Origin: Gilliamella sp. App4-10
Lineage (GTDB): Bacteria > Pseudomonadota > Gammaproteobacteria > Enterobacterales > Orbaceae
Length of the DNA: 64,000 bases
Assembly (NCBI RefSeq): GCF_001690495.1
Contig: NZ_LZGS01000038.1
Coordinates: 27,200-91,199 of the forward strand
Direction of reading: 5' to 3'
Both the position numbers and the translations under genes were made by a program. Below the pieces are notes generated by a model, which was not told where the DNA came from, did not search any database, and saw nothing but the letters and a program-made list of their open reading frames with translations. Positions 26,679 through 36,084 of the stretch are shown here, in pieces. How positions within the stretch are numbered: position 1 is the first letter of the stretch; each line of letters begins with the position of its first letter.

Positions 26679-27458
26679 ATGAAACAAGTAACAGTTGTTA
26701 TTGGTGGTGGTCAAACGTTAGGTGAATTTTTATGCAAAGGTATAGCGGATGCTGGTTATAAAGTTGTTGTTGCTGATTTAAATATTGCTAATGCGAATAA
26801 AGTCGCAGAGGAAATTAACCAAAAACATGGCGAAGGTACAGCAAAAGGCTTTGGTGTTGATGCAATAAATGAAAACAGTGTAATTAAACTTGCCCAAGAT
26901 GTCGATGATGCTTTCAAACGCGTTGATTTAATGGTCTATAGCGCAGGTATTGCGCGAGCAGCACCTATTACTAATTTTGCATTAAACGATTTTCAATTAT
27001 CGGTCAATGTAAACCTTACCGGCTATTTTTTATGTGCGCGTGAGTTTGCTAAATTAATGGTAAAATACAAAATTCATGGGCGAATTATTCAAATTAACTC
27101 CAAATCAGGTAAAGTGGGTAGTAAACATAATTCTGGTTACAGCGCAGCTAAATTTGGTGGTATTGGACTAACCCAATCGCTTGCACTTGATCTTGCCGAG
27201 TACGGTATTACCGTAAATTCATTAATGTTGGGTAATTTATTGAAATCACCAATGTTTCAATCCCTAATACCACAATACGCTAAAAAATTAGGTATTCCAG
27301 AAAATCAAGTTGAGCAAGTTTATATTGATAAAGTACCACTCAAACGCGGTTGTGATTATCAAGATGTGCTTAATGTATTGTTATTTTATGCAAGCGATAA
27401 AGCATCTTATTGTACAGGGCAATCAATCAATATTACTGGCGGACAAGTGATGTTCTAG
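26679..27458 (+). CDS. srlD: Sorbitol-6-phosphate 2-dehydrogenase
   Basis: SrlD oxidises D-glucitol 6-phosphate to fructose 6-phosphate with NAD. It is a 259-residue short-chain dehydrogenase with the cofactor loop GGGQTLGEFL (9-18), YSAG (87-90), catalytic Ser in INSKSGK (near 143), Tyr154 and Lys158 (GYSAAKFGG). It begins 11 bases after srlB. Because the neighbouring sorbose operon has no sorD, this enzyme is the likely supplier of that step too. A terminator hairpin follows it. Confidence 0.94.
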   Translation: MKQVTVVIGGGQTLGEFLCKGIADAGYKVVVADLNIANANKVAEEINQKHGEGTAKGFGVDAINENSVIKLAQDVDDAFKRVDLMVYSAGIARAAPITNFALNDFQLSVNVNLTGYFLCAREFAKLMVKYKIHGRIIQINSKSGKVGSKHNSGYSAAKFGGIGLTQSLALDLAEYGITVNSLMLGNLLKSPMFQSLIPQYAKKLGIPENQVEQVYIDKVPLKRGCDYQDVLNVLLFYASDKASYCTGQSINITGGQVMF

Positions 27459-27465
27459 CTAAAAT

Positions 27466-27508
27466 AAAGTGCAAAAGTTGATTGAAAACTTATTGCACTT
27501 TTGATTTT
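27466..27508 (+). terminator. Terminator-like hairpin after srlD
   Basis: The perfect 9-base outer stem AAAGTGCAA / TTGCACTTT (27466-27474 and 27493-27501) contains an inner AAGTT / AACTT pair and is followed by a T-rich tail. It separates the structural genes srlA-E-B-D from the regulators gutM and srlR, so it is likely a partial terminator that lowers regulator expression. Confidence 0.7.
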
Positions 27509-27542
27509 ATTCTAACTTAAACTAAATGGGGAAACCACAAAT

Positions 27543-27905
27543 ATGACCACCACTTTAATTGCTATTGCTCTAATTGCATGGTGTACCCAAATTATTTTTA
27601 GTTGGTTTCAAATTCGTCGTTTTAATCAAGCTTTCTTAACCATGAAAAAAGGTACTTACTTAGGTGTTGGTCGTAGTAAAAGTAAACGATTTAAACCAAG
27701 AGTATTAATTGCGATTTCATTAGATAAAAATAAGGTCGTAATTGATTCAATATTAATGAAAGGAATCACCGTTTTTGCTTTACCTAAGCCGATTATTCAA
27801 TTACATGGTTTACCTGCTTGTGAAATTATTCCTGAAAATATTTTCCCAAATGATCCGACTTGCCAAAGTGCACTGGCAGTAGCATTAACCACAAATAACA
27901 AATAA
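27543..27905 (+). CDS. gutM: Glucitol operon activator GutM
   Basis: This 120-residue protein of the GutM family (E. coli 119) has an N-terminal hydrophobic segment (LIAIALIAWCTQIIFSW, residues 5-21). It is followed by FQIRRFNQAFLTMKKGTYLG and GRSKSKRFKPRVLIAISLD. In E. coli GutM acts as a positive regulator of the gut operon together with the repressor. Its position between srlD and srlR is the same as in E. coli. How a protein with an N-terminal membrane segment activates transcription is unclear. Confidence 0.88.
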   Translation: MTTTLIAIALIAWCTQIIFSWFQIRRFNQAFLTMKKGTYLGVGRSKSKRFKPRVLIAISLDKNKVVIDSILMKGITVFALPKPIIQLHGLPACEIIPENIFPNDPTCQSALAVALTTNNK

Positions 27906-28006
27906 TTCACTTTTATTTTGAAAAATATTCCCTTTCATTCTGAAATAATATATTTTAAAGTGAGTTAGTTTATTATGTATGCCAATCATGGTAATGGGAT
28001 TTAATC

Positions 28007-28786
28007 ATGAAAGTAAAACAACGACAAACAGCTATTTTAGAATATTTGCAAAGCAATGGGCAAGTTAGTGTAGATGAATTAGCTGAGCATTTTAAAACAA
28101 CAGGAACGACTATTCGTAAAGATCTCACTCAACTTTATGAGAGTGGTTTAGTTTTGCGCACTTATGGTGGAGCTATGCTGAATCGAGAAATTGGCGATAG
28201 AGCCATTGATCATAAAACCTATATCAATACGGCACAAAAAAAAGCCATAGCTGAAGAAGCAGCTAAGTTAATTCATGAGGGTGACTCAATTATTTTTGAT
28301 GCAGGAAGTACGGTTGCTCAAATGATTCCTACGCTTGCTAAATTTAACAATCTAACGATTATGACAAACAGCTTGCATATGGTTAATGAGTTAGTTGCTA
28401 ATGATAATGATCAAACCATTATTTTAACGGGAGGAACGTTTCGTAGAAAATCAGCTTCTTTCCATAGTAATAATGAGTTAGCTATTGCGGCGTTTGAGTC
28501 TTATACATTTGATATGTTATTTATGGGCGCTGATGGTGTTGATTTAGTTGGTGGTGTTACGACTTTTAATGAAAGTTACCATGGTAGCGTCGCTATGAGT
28601 AAAGCAGCTGCAAAATTAATACTATTAGCTGACGCAACCAAATTTGGAAGACGTAGCCCCAATGTAGTATGTGATTTAATCGCTGTCGATACAATTATCA
28701 CTGATGATAATTTAGATGATAGATATTATGATGCGCTAACTCAAAGTGGTATTAAAGTGATTAAAGTAAAGAGCCGCGGAAAGTAG
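28007..28786 (+). CDS. srlR: DeoR-family glucitol operon repressor SrlR (GutR)
   Basis: This 259-residue repressor has the DeoR helix-turn-helix at residues 5-55: [20 protein letters not shown], then [23 protein letters not shown]. The sugar-phosphate sensor domain follows, with [35 protein letters not shown] and [11 protein letters not shown]. It closes the srlA-E-B-D-gutM-srlR order known from enteric bacteria. Its likely operators are the TTTGAAA/TTTCAAA elements before srlA. Confidence 0.92.
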   Translation: MKVKQRQTAILEYLQSNGQVSVDELAEHFKTTGTTIRKDLTQLYESGLVLRTYGGAMLNREIGDRAIDHKTYINTAQKKAIAEEAAKLIHEGDSIIFDAGSTVAQMIPTLAKFNNLTIMTNSLHMVNELVANDNDQTIILTGGTFRRKSASFHSNNELAIAAFESYTFDMLFMGADGVDLVGGVTTFNESYHGSVAMSKAAAKLILLADATKFGRRSPNVVCDLIAVDTIITDDNLDDRYYDALTQSGIKVIKVKSRGK

Positions 28787-29095
28787 ATCAAAGTCAATTT
28801 TGTTAAAATTTCCAGAAAAATAGATTTCTTATATATTGAAAATTTAATTATTTTTTCAGTTAATCGTTTAATCTACGTAATAACTACAAAGAGATGACGT
28901 ACATTTCATCCTTTTAGTAATAATAAATTTACTTTACTTTCTAAAAAACTTGTATAAGTTAGTATGGCTCATTAAGAGCATTAGATAGCAATATTTTTGC
29001 TATCTATATAGTAGTAATATAGTGACTGACTTAGTGTTATATTTATTATGCCACTGATCAAATGATAAGTGACATATTTGTTTATTTTGTCAAAA
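28787..29095. other. Convergent intergenic region srlR/serA
   Basis: This is a 309-base gap between convergent genes. It holds a perfect 10-base hairpin, TAGATAGCAA / TTGCTATCTA at 28982-28991 and 28997-29006, with loop TATTT and no clear T-run. A weaker hairpin, TGCCACT / AGTGACA, lies near 29050-29071. They are probably the transcript ends of the two genes. No coding sequence was seen. Confidence 0.5.
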
Positions 29096-30337
29096 CTAAA
29101 ACAACAGCCTTGCTCGGATCGTTCCTGGTACGTTTTTGAGTTTAATTAACAACTCTTCAGCTTTACCTTGTTCAACTCTCTCAATATCAATTACAACATA
29201 ACCAATTTTAGGATCGGTTTGTAAATATTGTGCTGAAATATTAAGCCCTTGTTCCGCAAATAAAGTATTGATAGCAGTTAGTACACCAGGCTGATTATGA
29301 TGTATATTAATAAAGCGACTTGAACCTTTAGCTGGAATAGGTAAAGAGGCTTCAGGAAAGTTAACCGCCGAAAGTGTTGCACCAGTATCCGAATATTTTG
29401 CGAGTTTTGTGGCAACTTCAATCCCAATGTTTTCTTGCGCTTCGCTAGTTGAGCCACCAATATGCGGTGTAATAATCACGTTATCAAATTGACATAATGG
29501 TGATTCAAAGGGCTCGCTGTTACTTGCAGGTTCTGTTGGGAAGACATCAATAGCTGCTCCGCTGAGTTTATTAGCTTTTAGTGCTTGAGTTAATGCATCA
29601 AGGTCAATAACTTTACCGCGTGAAGCATTAATTAAAATTGCGCCTGGTTTCATTGCATCAATTTCGTTGTTGCTGATCATTTTGATTGTTGTTGCGTTTT
29701 CTGGGACATGCATGGAAACAATATCGCTTAACGCCAGTAATTCATTCATTGATGACATTTGCTTAGCGTTACCCAACGGTAATTTGGTTTCAATATCATA
29801 AAAGTAGACATTCATGCCCAGTGATTCTGCTAAAATGCTTAATTGACTACCAATATGTCCATAACCAATAATACCTAAATTTTTACCTCGTGCTTCGTGC
29901 GAACCCGTGGCAATTTTGTTCCATTTGCCTTGGTGCGCTTTAGCATTCGCTTCAGGCACGCGGCGCAATAATAAAATTGCTTCAGCTAGCACCAGTTCTG
30001 CAACAGATCGTGTATTAGAAAATGGCGCATTAAACACTGGGATGCCTTTCACTGTTGCAGCATCTAAATCAACTTGATTAGTACCAATACAAAAGCAGCC
30101 AATCCCTGCAAGCTTGGGGGCTGCATCAATTATATCTTTGGTTAAATGTGTTCTTGAACGAATACCAATAAAACGAACATCTTGCAGGGCTTGTTTCAGC
30201 TCTGCTGGTGATAATGCGCTTTTATGATATTCAATATTGGTAAAACCAGCTGATTTTAATATTTCAATGGCACTAGGATGAACGCCTTCAAGTAATAAAA
30301 ACTTGTTTCCATCTTTGGTTAAAGCCTGAACAACCAT
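29096..30337 (-). CDS. serA: D-3-phosphoglycerate dehydrogenase
   Basis: SerA catalyses the first step of serine synthesis, 3-phosphoglycerate to 3-phosphohydroxypyruvate. The 413-residue protein (E. coli 410) has the D-2-hydroxyacid dehydrogenase fold: NAPFSNTRSVAELVLAEAIL, the NAD loop LGIIGYGHIGSQLS near 155, NASRGKVIDLDAL, and the catalytic His in TPHIGGSTSEAQ. It ends with a C-terminal ACT domain (INIHHNQPGVLTAINTLFAE) that mediates serine feedback. Next on the same strand upstream is rpiA, as in E. coli. The window therefore encodes both serine synthesis and serine degradation. Confidence 0.96.
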   Translation of the reverse strand: MVVQALTKDGNKFLLLEGVHPSAIEILKSAGFTNIEYHKSALSPAELKQALQDVRFIGIRSRTHLTKDIIDAAPKLAGIGCFCIGTNQVDLDAATVKGIPVFNAPFSNTRSVAELVLAEAILLLRRVPEANAKAHQGKWNKIATGSHEARGKNLGIIGYGHIGSQLSILAESLGMNVYFYDIETKLPLGNAKQMSSMNELLALSDIVSMHVPENATTIKMISNNEIDAMKPGAILINASRGKVIDLDALTQALKANKLSGAAIDVFPTEPASNSEPFESPLCQFDNVIITPHIGGSTSEAQENIGIEVATKLAKYSDTGATLSAVNFPEASLPIPAKGSSRFINIHHNQPGVLTAINTLFAEQGLNISAQYLQTDPKIGYVVIDIERVEQGKAEELLIKLKNVPGTIRARLLF

Positions 30338-30416
30338 TTTCCCCTCTCTTCCTTTCTGTATACAAAATTGGTATTTATTGTGATATACCGTTATAAAATT
30401 GTTTTAGTAAATGATT

Positions 30417-31073
30417 TTACCTTAGTTCTTTTACTCCCGTGCTACATCCGACAAGCGCAACATCAGCGCCTTTATTGGCAAATAATCCCACCGTTACCAC
30501 ACCTGCAATGCTATTGATTCGATTTTCTAATTCCATTGGTTTGGCAATGATAAGATCATGGACATCTAAAATCACATTACCATTATCCGTAACTACACCT
30601 TGACGATAGATGGGTTTACCACCTAGTTTAAATAGTTCGCGAGCAACATAAGAACGCGCCATCGGAATCACTTCAACAGGTAATGGAAATTGACCTAATA
30701 CATCAACCACTTTTGATTCATCAACAATACAAATAAATTGTTTGGCAATGGCTGAAACAATTTTTTCACGTGTTAAAGCTGCACCGCCGCCTTTAATCAT
30801 TTGCAAATGATGATTTATTTCATCAGCACCATCGACATAAACATCTAAACTATCGACTTCATTACAATCAAGTACTGGAATGCCATAGCTTTTTAATTTT
30901 TGAGTGGATGCTTCTGAACTTGAAACAGTGCCTTTGATCTGATCTTTTATTGTGGCTAACGCATCAATAAAATGCGCTGCCGTCGAGCCTGTTCCTACAC
31001 CGACATAAGAATCAGGTTTGATAAATTTTAATGCTGCCCAGCCTACGGCCTTTTTTAATTCGTCTTGTGTCAT
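30417..31073 (-). CDS. rpiA: Ribose-5-phosphate isomerase A
   Basis: RpiA interconverts ribose 5-phosphate and ribulose 5-phosphate in the pentose phosphate pathway. The 218-residue protein (E. coli 219) has the phosphate loop [16 protein letters not shown] (21-36), the catalytic DGADE near residue 82, and [14 protein letters not shown]. It lies 79 bases upstream of serA on the minus strand and divergent from argP, the same trio as in E. coli. Confidence 0.96.
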   Translation of the reverse strand: MTQDELKKAVGWAALKFIKPDSYVGVGTGSTAAHFIDALATIKDQIKGTVSSSEASTQKLKSYGIPVLDCNEVDSLDVYVDGADEINHHLQMIKGGGAALTREKIVSAIAKQFICIVDESKVVDVLGQFPLPVEVIPMARSYVARELFKLGGKPIYRQGVVTDNGNVILDVHDLIIAKPMELENRINSIAGVVTVGLFANKGADVALVGCSTGVKELR

Positions 31074-31293
31074 GATATCACCCTATTTTGAGGATAATTT
31101 TTCTTAAAAAAATAAAATTTTGAAAGCAAAATGATTGAATATATGGCATAGTACCCAATTGGAAAGCAAAAATCATTAGGATTTTAAGAAAATATATCAA
31201 CTCAAAGTTTGATATGTTTAAAATTTATTGCGATATTAAAGTAACTTGAATATTCAAGCAATGAGCAAAGATCAAATCATTAGTAAAGAGATT

Positions 31294-32181
31294 ATGAAGC
31301 GTCCAGATTATAGAGCATTACAAGCATTAGATGCAGTGATAAAAGAACGAGGATTTGAACGGGCAGCAGATAAACTATGTATTACACAGCCTGCAGTATC
31401 GCAACGTATTAAGCAACTAGAGAGTTTTTTTGGTCAACAATTGTTGGTTAGAACAATTCCACCAAAAGCCACTAAGCAAGGCGAACATCTATTAGGGTTA
31501 TTGCACCAAGTTGAGTTATTAGAACAACAATGGTTGGGTGATAATGAACAAAGTACAACGCCATTGTCATTATCGATTGCAATCAATGCTGATTCTTTAG
31601 CGACATGGCTGTTACCTGCATTAAAACCCGTCTTAGATAAAAATATTTTACGTTTTGATATACAAGTCAAAGATGAAGAACATACGTTAGAACTTCTCCG
31701 TTTAGGTACGGTGGTTGCAGCAATTAGTATTCAACCCAATCCTTTACCTGGTTGTTTATCTGATTTGCTAGGTGCATTAGATTATATTTTTGTGGCTTCG
31801 CCTGATTTTGCTAAAAAGTACTTCCCACATGGCGTGACTCGGTCATCTTTACTAAAAGCACCTGCAGTTGCGTTTGACCATTTAGATGATATGCATCAGG
31901 CCTTTTTGCAAGAAAACTTTAACCTTACCCCTGGTAGTGTAGTTTGCCATATTACCAGTTCATCCGAGGCTTTTGTGCAATTGGCTAAACAAGGCTCAGC
32001 TTGTTGCATGCTACCAAAGTTACAAGTTGAACAAGAATTAAAAAATGGTGAATTGATTAATTTAACGGAAGGATTATATCAAAGACGTATGCTATATTGG
32101 CATCGTTTTGCGCCTGAAAGCAGTGTAATGCAAACTATTTCTGAGACTTTAATTCGCTATGCTCAAAACACATTATCATAA
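31294..32181 (+). CDS. argP: LysR-family regulator ArgP (IciA)
   Basis: ArgP activates arginine export and other genes in response to arginine and lysine. The 295-residue protein (E. coli 297) starts [21 protein letters not shown] LysR helix-turn-helix ([19 protein letters not shown]) spans about residues 20-38. The effector domain carries [19 protein letters not shown] and ends with [13 protein letters not shown]. The start at 31294 matches the family N-terminus; an in-frame TTG at 31246 would add 16 residues. A short GAG ribosome-binding site lies close to the ATG. No argO exporter gene is in the window. Confidence 0.92.
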   Translation: MKRPDYRALQALDAVIKERGFERAADKLCITQPAVSQRIKQLESFFGQQLLVRTIPPKATKQGEHLLGLLHQVELLEQQWLGDNEQSTTPLSLSIAINADSLATWLLPALKPVLDKNILRFDIQVKDEEHTLELLRLGTVVAAISIQPNPLPGCLSDLLGALDYIFVASPDFAKKYFPHGVTRSSLLKAPAVAFDHLDDMHQAFLQENFNLTPGSVVCHITSSSEAFVQLAKQGSACCMLPKLQVEQELKNGELINLTEGLYQRRMLYWHRFAPESSVMQTISETLIRYAQNTLS

Positions 32182-32293
32182 CCTCAGGCTTTAGATCACA
32201 ATTAATAGATTAATTAGGTGATTTTTATACTGAAACGCATACTTTCCTGAAATTTTTTGACAAAATATAGTCTTTACTTAAAGAGCTGAAGAT

Positions 32294-33367
32294 ATGAGCC
32301 AATTAAAAAATGACCGTTATTTACGTGCCTTACAATGTTTACCTATAGACTACACTCCGATCTGGATGATGCGTCAGGCTGGACGCTATTTGCCTGAGTA
32401 TCGTCAGTTGAGGGCAAAAGTGGGTGATTTTATAACTATGTGCCAAACACCAGAATTAGCGTGCGAAATCACTTTACAGCCATTACAACGATTCGATCTT
32501 GATGCTGCTATTATCTTTTCTGATATTTTAACTATTCCTGATGCTATGGGGCTTGGCTTATATTTTGAGTCGGGCGAAGGCCCAAAATTTGCAAAATCGA
32601 TATCTTGTCTGTCCGATATTGAGCAATTACCCATCCCCGATCCTGAGCAATCACTTAAATATGTGATGGATGCGATTCGATTAACGAAAAAAGAACTCAA
32701 TAGTAAAGTGCCATTAATAGGTTTTTCGGGGAGTCCATGGACATTAGCGACCTACATGATTGAAGGGGGCAGTAGTAAAGCATTTACTAAAATCAAAAAG
32801 ATGCTCTATAGTGAACCAAAAGCACTGCATCTGCTGCTTGAAAAGCTCGCCAATAGTATTGCGTTATATTTAAATGCGCAAATCCAAGCTGGAGCGCAAT
32901 CGATTATGATTTTCGATACTTGGGGCGGTGTATTGAGTCATCAAAATTATCAAACATTTTCACTTGACTATATGCAATTAATCTTGTCGCAATTAAAGCA
33001 AGGTAAAAAAAGTGAAACGATAACCTCGTATATTCCTGTTACTTTATTTACTAAAGGGGGAGGATTATGGCTGGATAGTATAATCAACACAGGCTGTGAT
33101 GCAGTGGGGGTGGATTGGACGGTGAATTTAAGCCAGATCACTCAAAAAGGGCAAGTTGCGGTGCAAGGGAATTTAGATCCTTCCGTTTTGTATGCAGAAA
33201 AACAAACAATTGAATCCAATGTAGAAGCCGTTCTTAGTGAATTTGGTCATTACAATGGACATATTTTTAATTTAGGGCATGGTATTCACCAAGATATACC
33301 CATAGAACATGTACAGCATCTAATTGAAGCAGTACATCGGCAGTCAAAAAGGTTTCATCATGATTAA
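32294..33367 (+). CDS. hemE: Uroporphyrinogen decarboxylase
   Basis: HemE removes four carboxyl groups from uroporphyrinogen III to form coproporphyrinogen III in haem synthesis. The 357-residue protein (E. coli 354) carries the substrate-cleft motif [13 protein letters not shown] (24-36), [15 protein letters not shown] with the catalytic Asp, [20 protein letters not shown], and [20 protein letters not shown]. Its 3' end overlaps the start of yjaG by 8 bases. It implies haem synthesis. Confidence 0.96.
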   Translation: MSQLKNDRYLRALQCLPIDYTPIWMMRQAGRYLPEYRQLRAKVGDFITMCQTPELACEITLQPLQRFDLDAAIIFSDILTIPDAMGLGLYFESGEGPKFAKSISCLSDIEQLPIPDPEQSLKYVMDAIRLTKKELNSKVPLIGFSGSPWTLATYMIEGGSSKAFTKIKKMLYSEPKALHLLLEKLANSIALYLNAQIQAGAQSIMIFDTWGGVLSHQNYQTFSLDYMQLILSQLKQGKKSETITSYIPVTLFTKGGGLWLDSIINTGCDAVGVDWTVNLSQITQKGQVAVQGNLDPSVLYAEKQTIESNVEAVLSEFGHYNGHIFNLGHGIHQDIPIEHVQHLIEAVHRQSKRFHHD

Positions 33368-33953
33368 AAATCCTGTTCAATTAAGAGTAGAAAAGTTACC
33401 ACAATGGCAACAACGTTTATTTATGGTTTGCCTGTGCGAACGGATGTATCCTAATTTTGTTTTTTATTGTCAACAACAGCAAAATGACGACGATGCAAAA
33501 AGTTACAAAAAAATACTAGATTTAGTTTGGGAATCATTATTAGTTGAAGATGTAAAAATCAATTTTGATTTACAGCTTGAAAAATTAGAAGCAATAATTC
33601 CGATTGTCACTGAAGATAGTCCATATATGGTTTACCCAGCTATTGATGCTTGCCAGGCGCTAGGTGAAGTTTTACACTCTTATTTGAGTGGTGAAATAGC
33701 CGAACATACCGCTAAAGTTAGTAGTATATCAGCAACGACTGTTGCTGAATTTGAAATGACCAAAACAAATGTTACCCTTTCAGAAGATGAACAGCAAAAT
33801 TTACCCAGTGTCATTGATGAATTTGATTTACAGTGGGAATTATTCCGATTATTACGTGATCAAAATAATGAAATGATTGAATTGATAAAAGGATTAAAAG
33901 CTGAAATTCGAGCAGAGGGAATAAGTAATATTGGTGTTTTTTTGAGCAGTTAG
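33360..33953 (+). CDS. yjaG: YjaG, DUF416 family protein
   Basis: This 197-residue cytoplasmic protein of the DUF416 family has unknown function. The start at 33360 ([20 protein letters not shown]) aligns with E. coli YjaG and has AAGG seven bases upstream. [38 protein letters not shown] and the C-terminal [19 protein letters not shown] are conserved. The order hemE-yjaG-hupA matches E. coli except that nfi, which lies between hemE and yjaG there, is missing. Overlap with hemE suggests translational coupling. Confidence 0.9.
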   Translation: MIKNPVQLRVEKLPQWQQRLFMVCLCERMYPNFVFYCQQQQNDDDAKSYKKILDLVWESLLVEDVKINFDLQLEKLEAIIPIVTEDSPYMVYPAIDACQALGEVLHSYLSGEIAEHTAKVSSISATTVAEFEMTKTNVTLSEDEQQNLPSVIDEFDLQWELFRLLRDQNNEMIELIKGLKAEIRAEGISNIGVFLSS

Positions 33954-34034
33954 GGCTTTTGAAGTGTAATTTTTTTATTTTTTATTAAATTTTTCTTTAA
34001 TATTAGACAAATATAGACTACATTTATTAACATG

Positions 34035-34084
34035 TAATATAAACTTTTCACAGTAGCGAAGCTGAAATTTTGAGTTTTAGCTTC
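34035..34084 (+). promoter_or_regulatory. hupA promoter -10 and 5'-leader hairpin
   Basis: A -10-like TAATAT (34035-34040) predicts a start near 34047. The leader then holds an inverted repeat GAAGCTGAAA / TTTTAGCTTC (34058-34067 and 34075-34084), ten pairs with one G-U, about 50 bases before the start codon. It may tune mRNA stability or be a terminator for the yjaG transcript, although the T-run after it is short. Confidence 0.45.
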
Positions 34085-34132
34085 ATTTATGATGTTAACA
34101 TTAACAATAAAATAATATGTAAGGATATACCC

Positions 34133-34405
34133 ATGAATAAAACAGAACTTATTGACGCTATTGCTAGCAAAGCTGATATTACTAAGGTCGCTGCTAAAAC
34201 AGCATTGGAAGCTACATTAGCTGCTATTACTGAATCATTAAAAGCGGGTGAACCAGTCCAATTAGTTGGCTTTGGTACATTTAAGGTTAATGCTCGTAAG
34301 GAACGTACTGGCCGTAACCCTAAAACGGGTAAAGAAATTAAAATTGCTGCAAGCAAAGTACCTGCATTCGTATCAGGTAAAAGTTTAAAAGAAGCAATCA
34401 AATAG
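34133..34405 (+). CDS. hupA: Histone-like DNA-binding protein HU
   Basis: HU is an abundant nucleoid protein that bends DNA. The 90-residue product starts [20 protein letters not shown], has the [20 protein letters not shown] beta-arm with its tip proline, and ends [12 protein letters not shown]. The start at 34133 is chosen for the family length and AAGGAT upstream; an in-frame ATG at 34070 lies within the leader hairpin. Position after yjaG supports HupA. A terminator begins inside the coding end. Confidence 0.95.
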   Translation: MNKTELIDAIASKADITKVAAKTALEATLAAITESLKAGEPVQLVGFGTFKVNARKERTGRNPKTGKEIKIAASKVPAFVSGKSLKEAIK

Positions 34406-34415
34406 TTGCTTTTTT
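34392..34415 (+). terminator. hupA terminator overlapping its stop codon
   Basis: The stem AAGCAA / TTGCTT (34392-34397 and 34406-34411) encloses the TAG stop codon (34403-34405) in its loop and runs into six T residues. The stem can be lengthened with a G-U and A-U pairs. Confidence 0.75.
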
Positions 34416-34532
34416 CTTTCTGTCGATTTTATTGATGGACATTATTTTAAGGCCATGGCTGTAGGTTACATAGGGCATAGGGAAAAGGGCATAAGGCATA
34501 GTCTTGTGACCTTATCATTGCCCTAAAGAATA

Positions 34533-34563
34533 AAGTACTTTAGAAAAACAGTACTTCTTTTTT
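34533..34563 (+). terminator. Second terminator downstream of hupA
   Basis: The stem AAGTACT / AGTACTT (34533-34539 and 34550-34556) has a 10-base loop and is followed by C and six T residues on the plus strand. About 120 bases of DNA lie between the hupA terminator and this one, with short GGGCATA direct repeats near 34469-34498. Confidence 0.65.
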
Positions 34564-34615
34564 CTATCCTATTTATAACATTGCATCTCAATTAAGAATC
34601 ATGCTACTAATAATT

Positions 34616-35101
34616 TTAAGCGATTATTTCAGTCAATTTGGCTTGTAATATATTAGCTAAATCTTGAGGCGTGATTTCGATTTCTACTCCTCTCCTGCCG
34701 CCTGATATAAATATTGTTGAGTGCTGATTTGCACTTAGATCAATAATTGTAGATAGTTGTTGCTTTTGACCTAGTGGACTAATTCCCCCCACTAAATAAC
34801 CAGTTACTCTTTGGGCTAAATTAGGATCAGCTAAATCTATTTTTTTGCAGTTTAATGCTTTTGCTACTTTTTTAAGATCCAAATGACTATCGACAGGCAA
34901 TACGCAAACCGCTAACGTTTTATTATTACCATTTAAACTCACAACTAGAGTTTTAAATACCTGTGCTGCGGTGACATTTAAACTGGGATCAAGTTTATCA
35001 ACCGCTTCTTGCCCATAGTTAGTTTGGTTTGGATCGTGTTTATATTGGTGGATGTTAAATTTGGTTTTTAACTTCTTAAGTAAATTAATAGCTGGTGTCA
35101 T
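34616..35101 (-). CDS. ybaK: Cys-tRNA(Pro)/Cys-tRNA(Cys) deacylase YbaK
   Basis: YbaK hydrolyses cysteine mischarged on tRNA-Pro, complementing the proline synthetase at the left end of the window. The 161-residue protein of the YbaK/EbsC family has [34 protein letters not shown], and [20 protein letters not shown], followed by [13 protein letters not shown]. The length matches E. coli YbaK (159). It is a single gene facing hupA. Confidence 0.92.
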   Translation of the reverse strand: MTPAINLLKKLKTKFNIHQYKHDPNQTNYGQEAVDKLDPSLNVTAAQVFKTLVVSLNGNNKTLAVCVLPVDSHLDLKKVAKALNCKKIDLADPNLAQRVTGYLVGGISPLGQKQQLSTIIDLSANQHSTIFISGGRRGVEIEITPQDLANILQAKLTEIIA

Positions 35102-35226
35102 AGCCGTTATCCAATAGATAGAAATAATATTAAGTGATTTTTGAATTTTAGAGCCCCTATTAACTTAAGTTAATAGGGTAATGATGAAATTGTGCTTTTT
35201 TAAATAATTAAATTATAATTTTTATC

Positions 35227-36018
35227 TTATTCATGCGTATTAAATACTGTCTCATTATTTTTCGATAGGATATTAAGACGATAAAAGAAGCACATAGTAA
35301 AAATATCAAAGAACAATGATAACGTTGTGCTAACAATCGTTGATAAAATATTATCACCACAAATAGCATTTAAAGTTGGCGGTATCACAATTAAGATAAG
35401 ATAATAGATTAAAACCATTGGGACTGCTAATTTCCAATAAGATAGTGCATATTTATGGCTTTCAGCAAATTTCTGAAAAAAAGGTTTCACTGTCGGTTGA
35501 ATAATGGAACCAACAAAATAATAATAAATTGTTGTTAAAACAATTGAATAGATAAGTGCTATTGCAATAAATAAAAAAACCACCAGATTTTTGGGAAAAA
35601 TGAAACCTAAAACGATAAATATCAATGCTGCAAATATAAAGCCCACAATAGATATGGCTATATAAACAACATTAAAAGCAACTATATTTAAGACATTCGG
35701 TAACATTCTAAATAATATTAAATTTATATTGAATTTATCATTGATAGAAAAGTTATATATAACTGCAAGCACTATAGATTTTATTATGAGAGATAGTAAA
35801 CTAAAAATCATGAAAGGTTTTAGTAAATATGATAGTGTTGCTTTTGGATTTGCTGTTTGAGTTAATTGGATAAGCGCTTGTTTATCATATAAATTGTTAT
35901 AAATCATTGTAGTAATTAAACTCAGCACCAAACTGACTATAGCTATTTGCCAGAACCGATTTCGAATAAAATTAATGGATTGATTAAAAATCAAAGAAAA
36001 AGATAATGTTGTTTGCAT
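35227..36018 (-). CDS. YciC-like (UPF0259) multi-helix membrane protein
   Basis: This 263-residue inner-membrane protein has about six hydrophobic segments. The N-terminus (NQSINFIRNRFWQIAIVSLV) resembles the RDTGNFFRNQF-type start of YciC proteins. The C-terminal half has ESHKYALSYWKLAVPMVLIY followed by a helix, the pattern seen in that family. Composition is very rich in Ile, Leu and Phe. Function of UPF0259 is unknown. The assignment is by overall resemblance recalled from memory and is moderate. It follows glyS on the minus strand after a perfect 12-base hairpin. Confidence 0.55.
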   Translation of the reverse strand: MQTTLSFSLIFNQSINFIRNRFWQIAIVSLVLSLITTMIYNNLYDKQALIQLTQTANPKATLSYLLKPFMIFSLLSLIIKSIVLAVIYNFSINDKFNINLILFRMLPNVLNIVAFNVVYIAISIVGFIFAALIFIVLGFIFPKNLVVFLFIAIALIYSIVLTTIYYYFVGSIIQPTVKPFFQKFAESHKYALSYWKLAVPMVLIYYLILIVIPPTLNAICGDNILSTIVSTTLSLFFDIFTMCFFYRLNILSKNNETVFNTHE

Positions 36019-36035
36019 ATTTGTATCGTTGCCTT

Positions 36036-36065
36036 ATTAGCGGTAACGGACAAGTTACCGCTAAT
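36036..36065. repeat. Perfect 12-base hairpin between glyS and the YciC-like gene
   Basis: Arms ATTAGCGGTAAC (36036-36047) and GTTACCGCTAAT (36054-36065) are exact complements around the loop GGACAA. It starts 20 bases past the glyS stop on the minus strand. No T-run follows. It is a probable transcript-end structure for glyS. Confidence 0.65.
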
Positions 36066-36084
36066 TGTTATGATTAAATATAAA

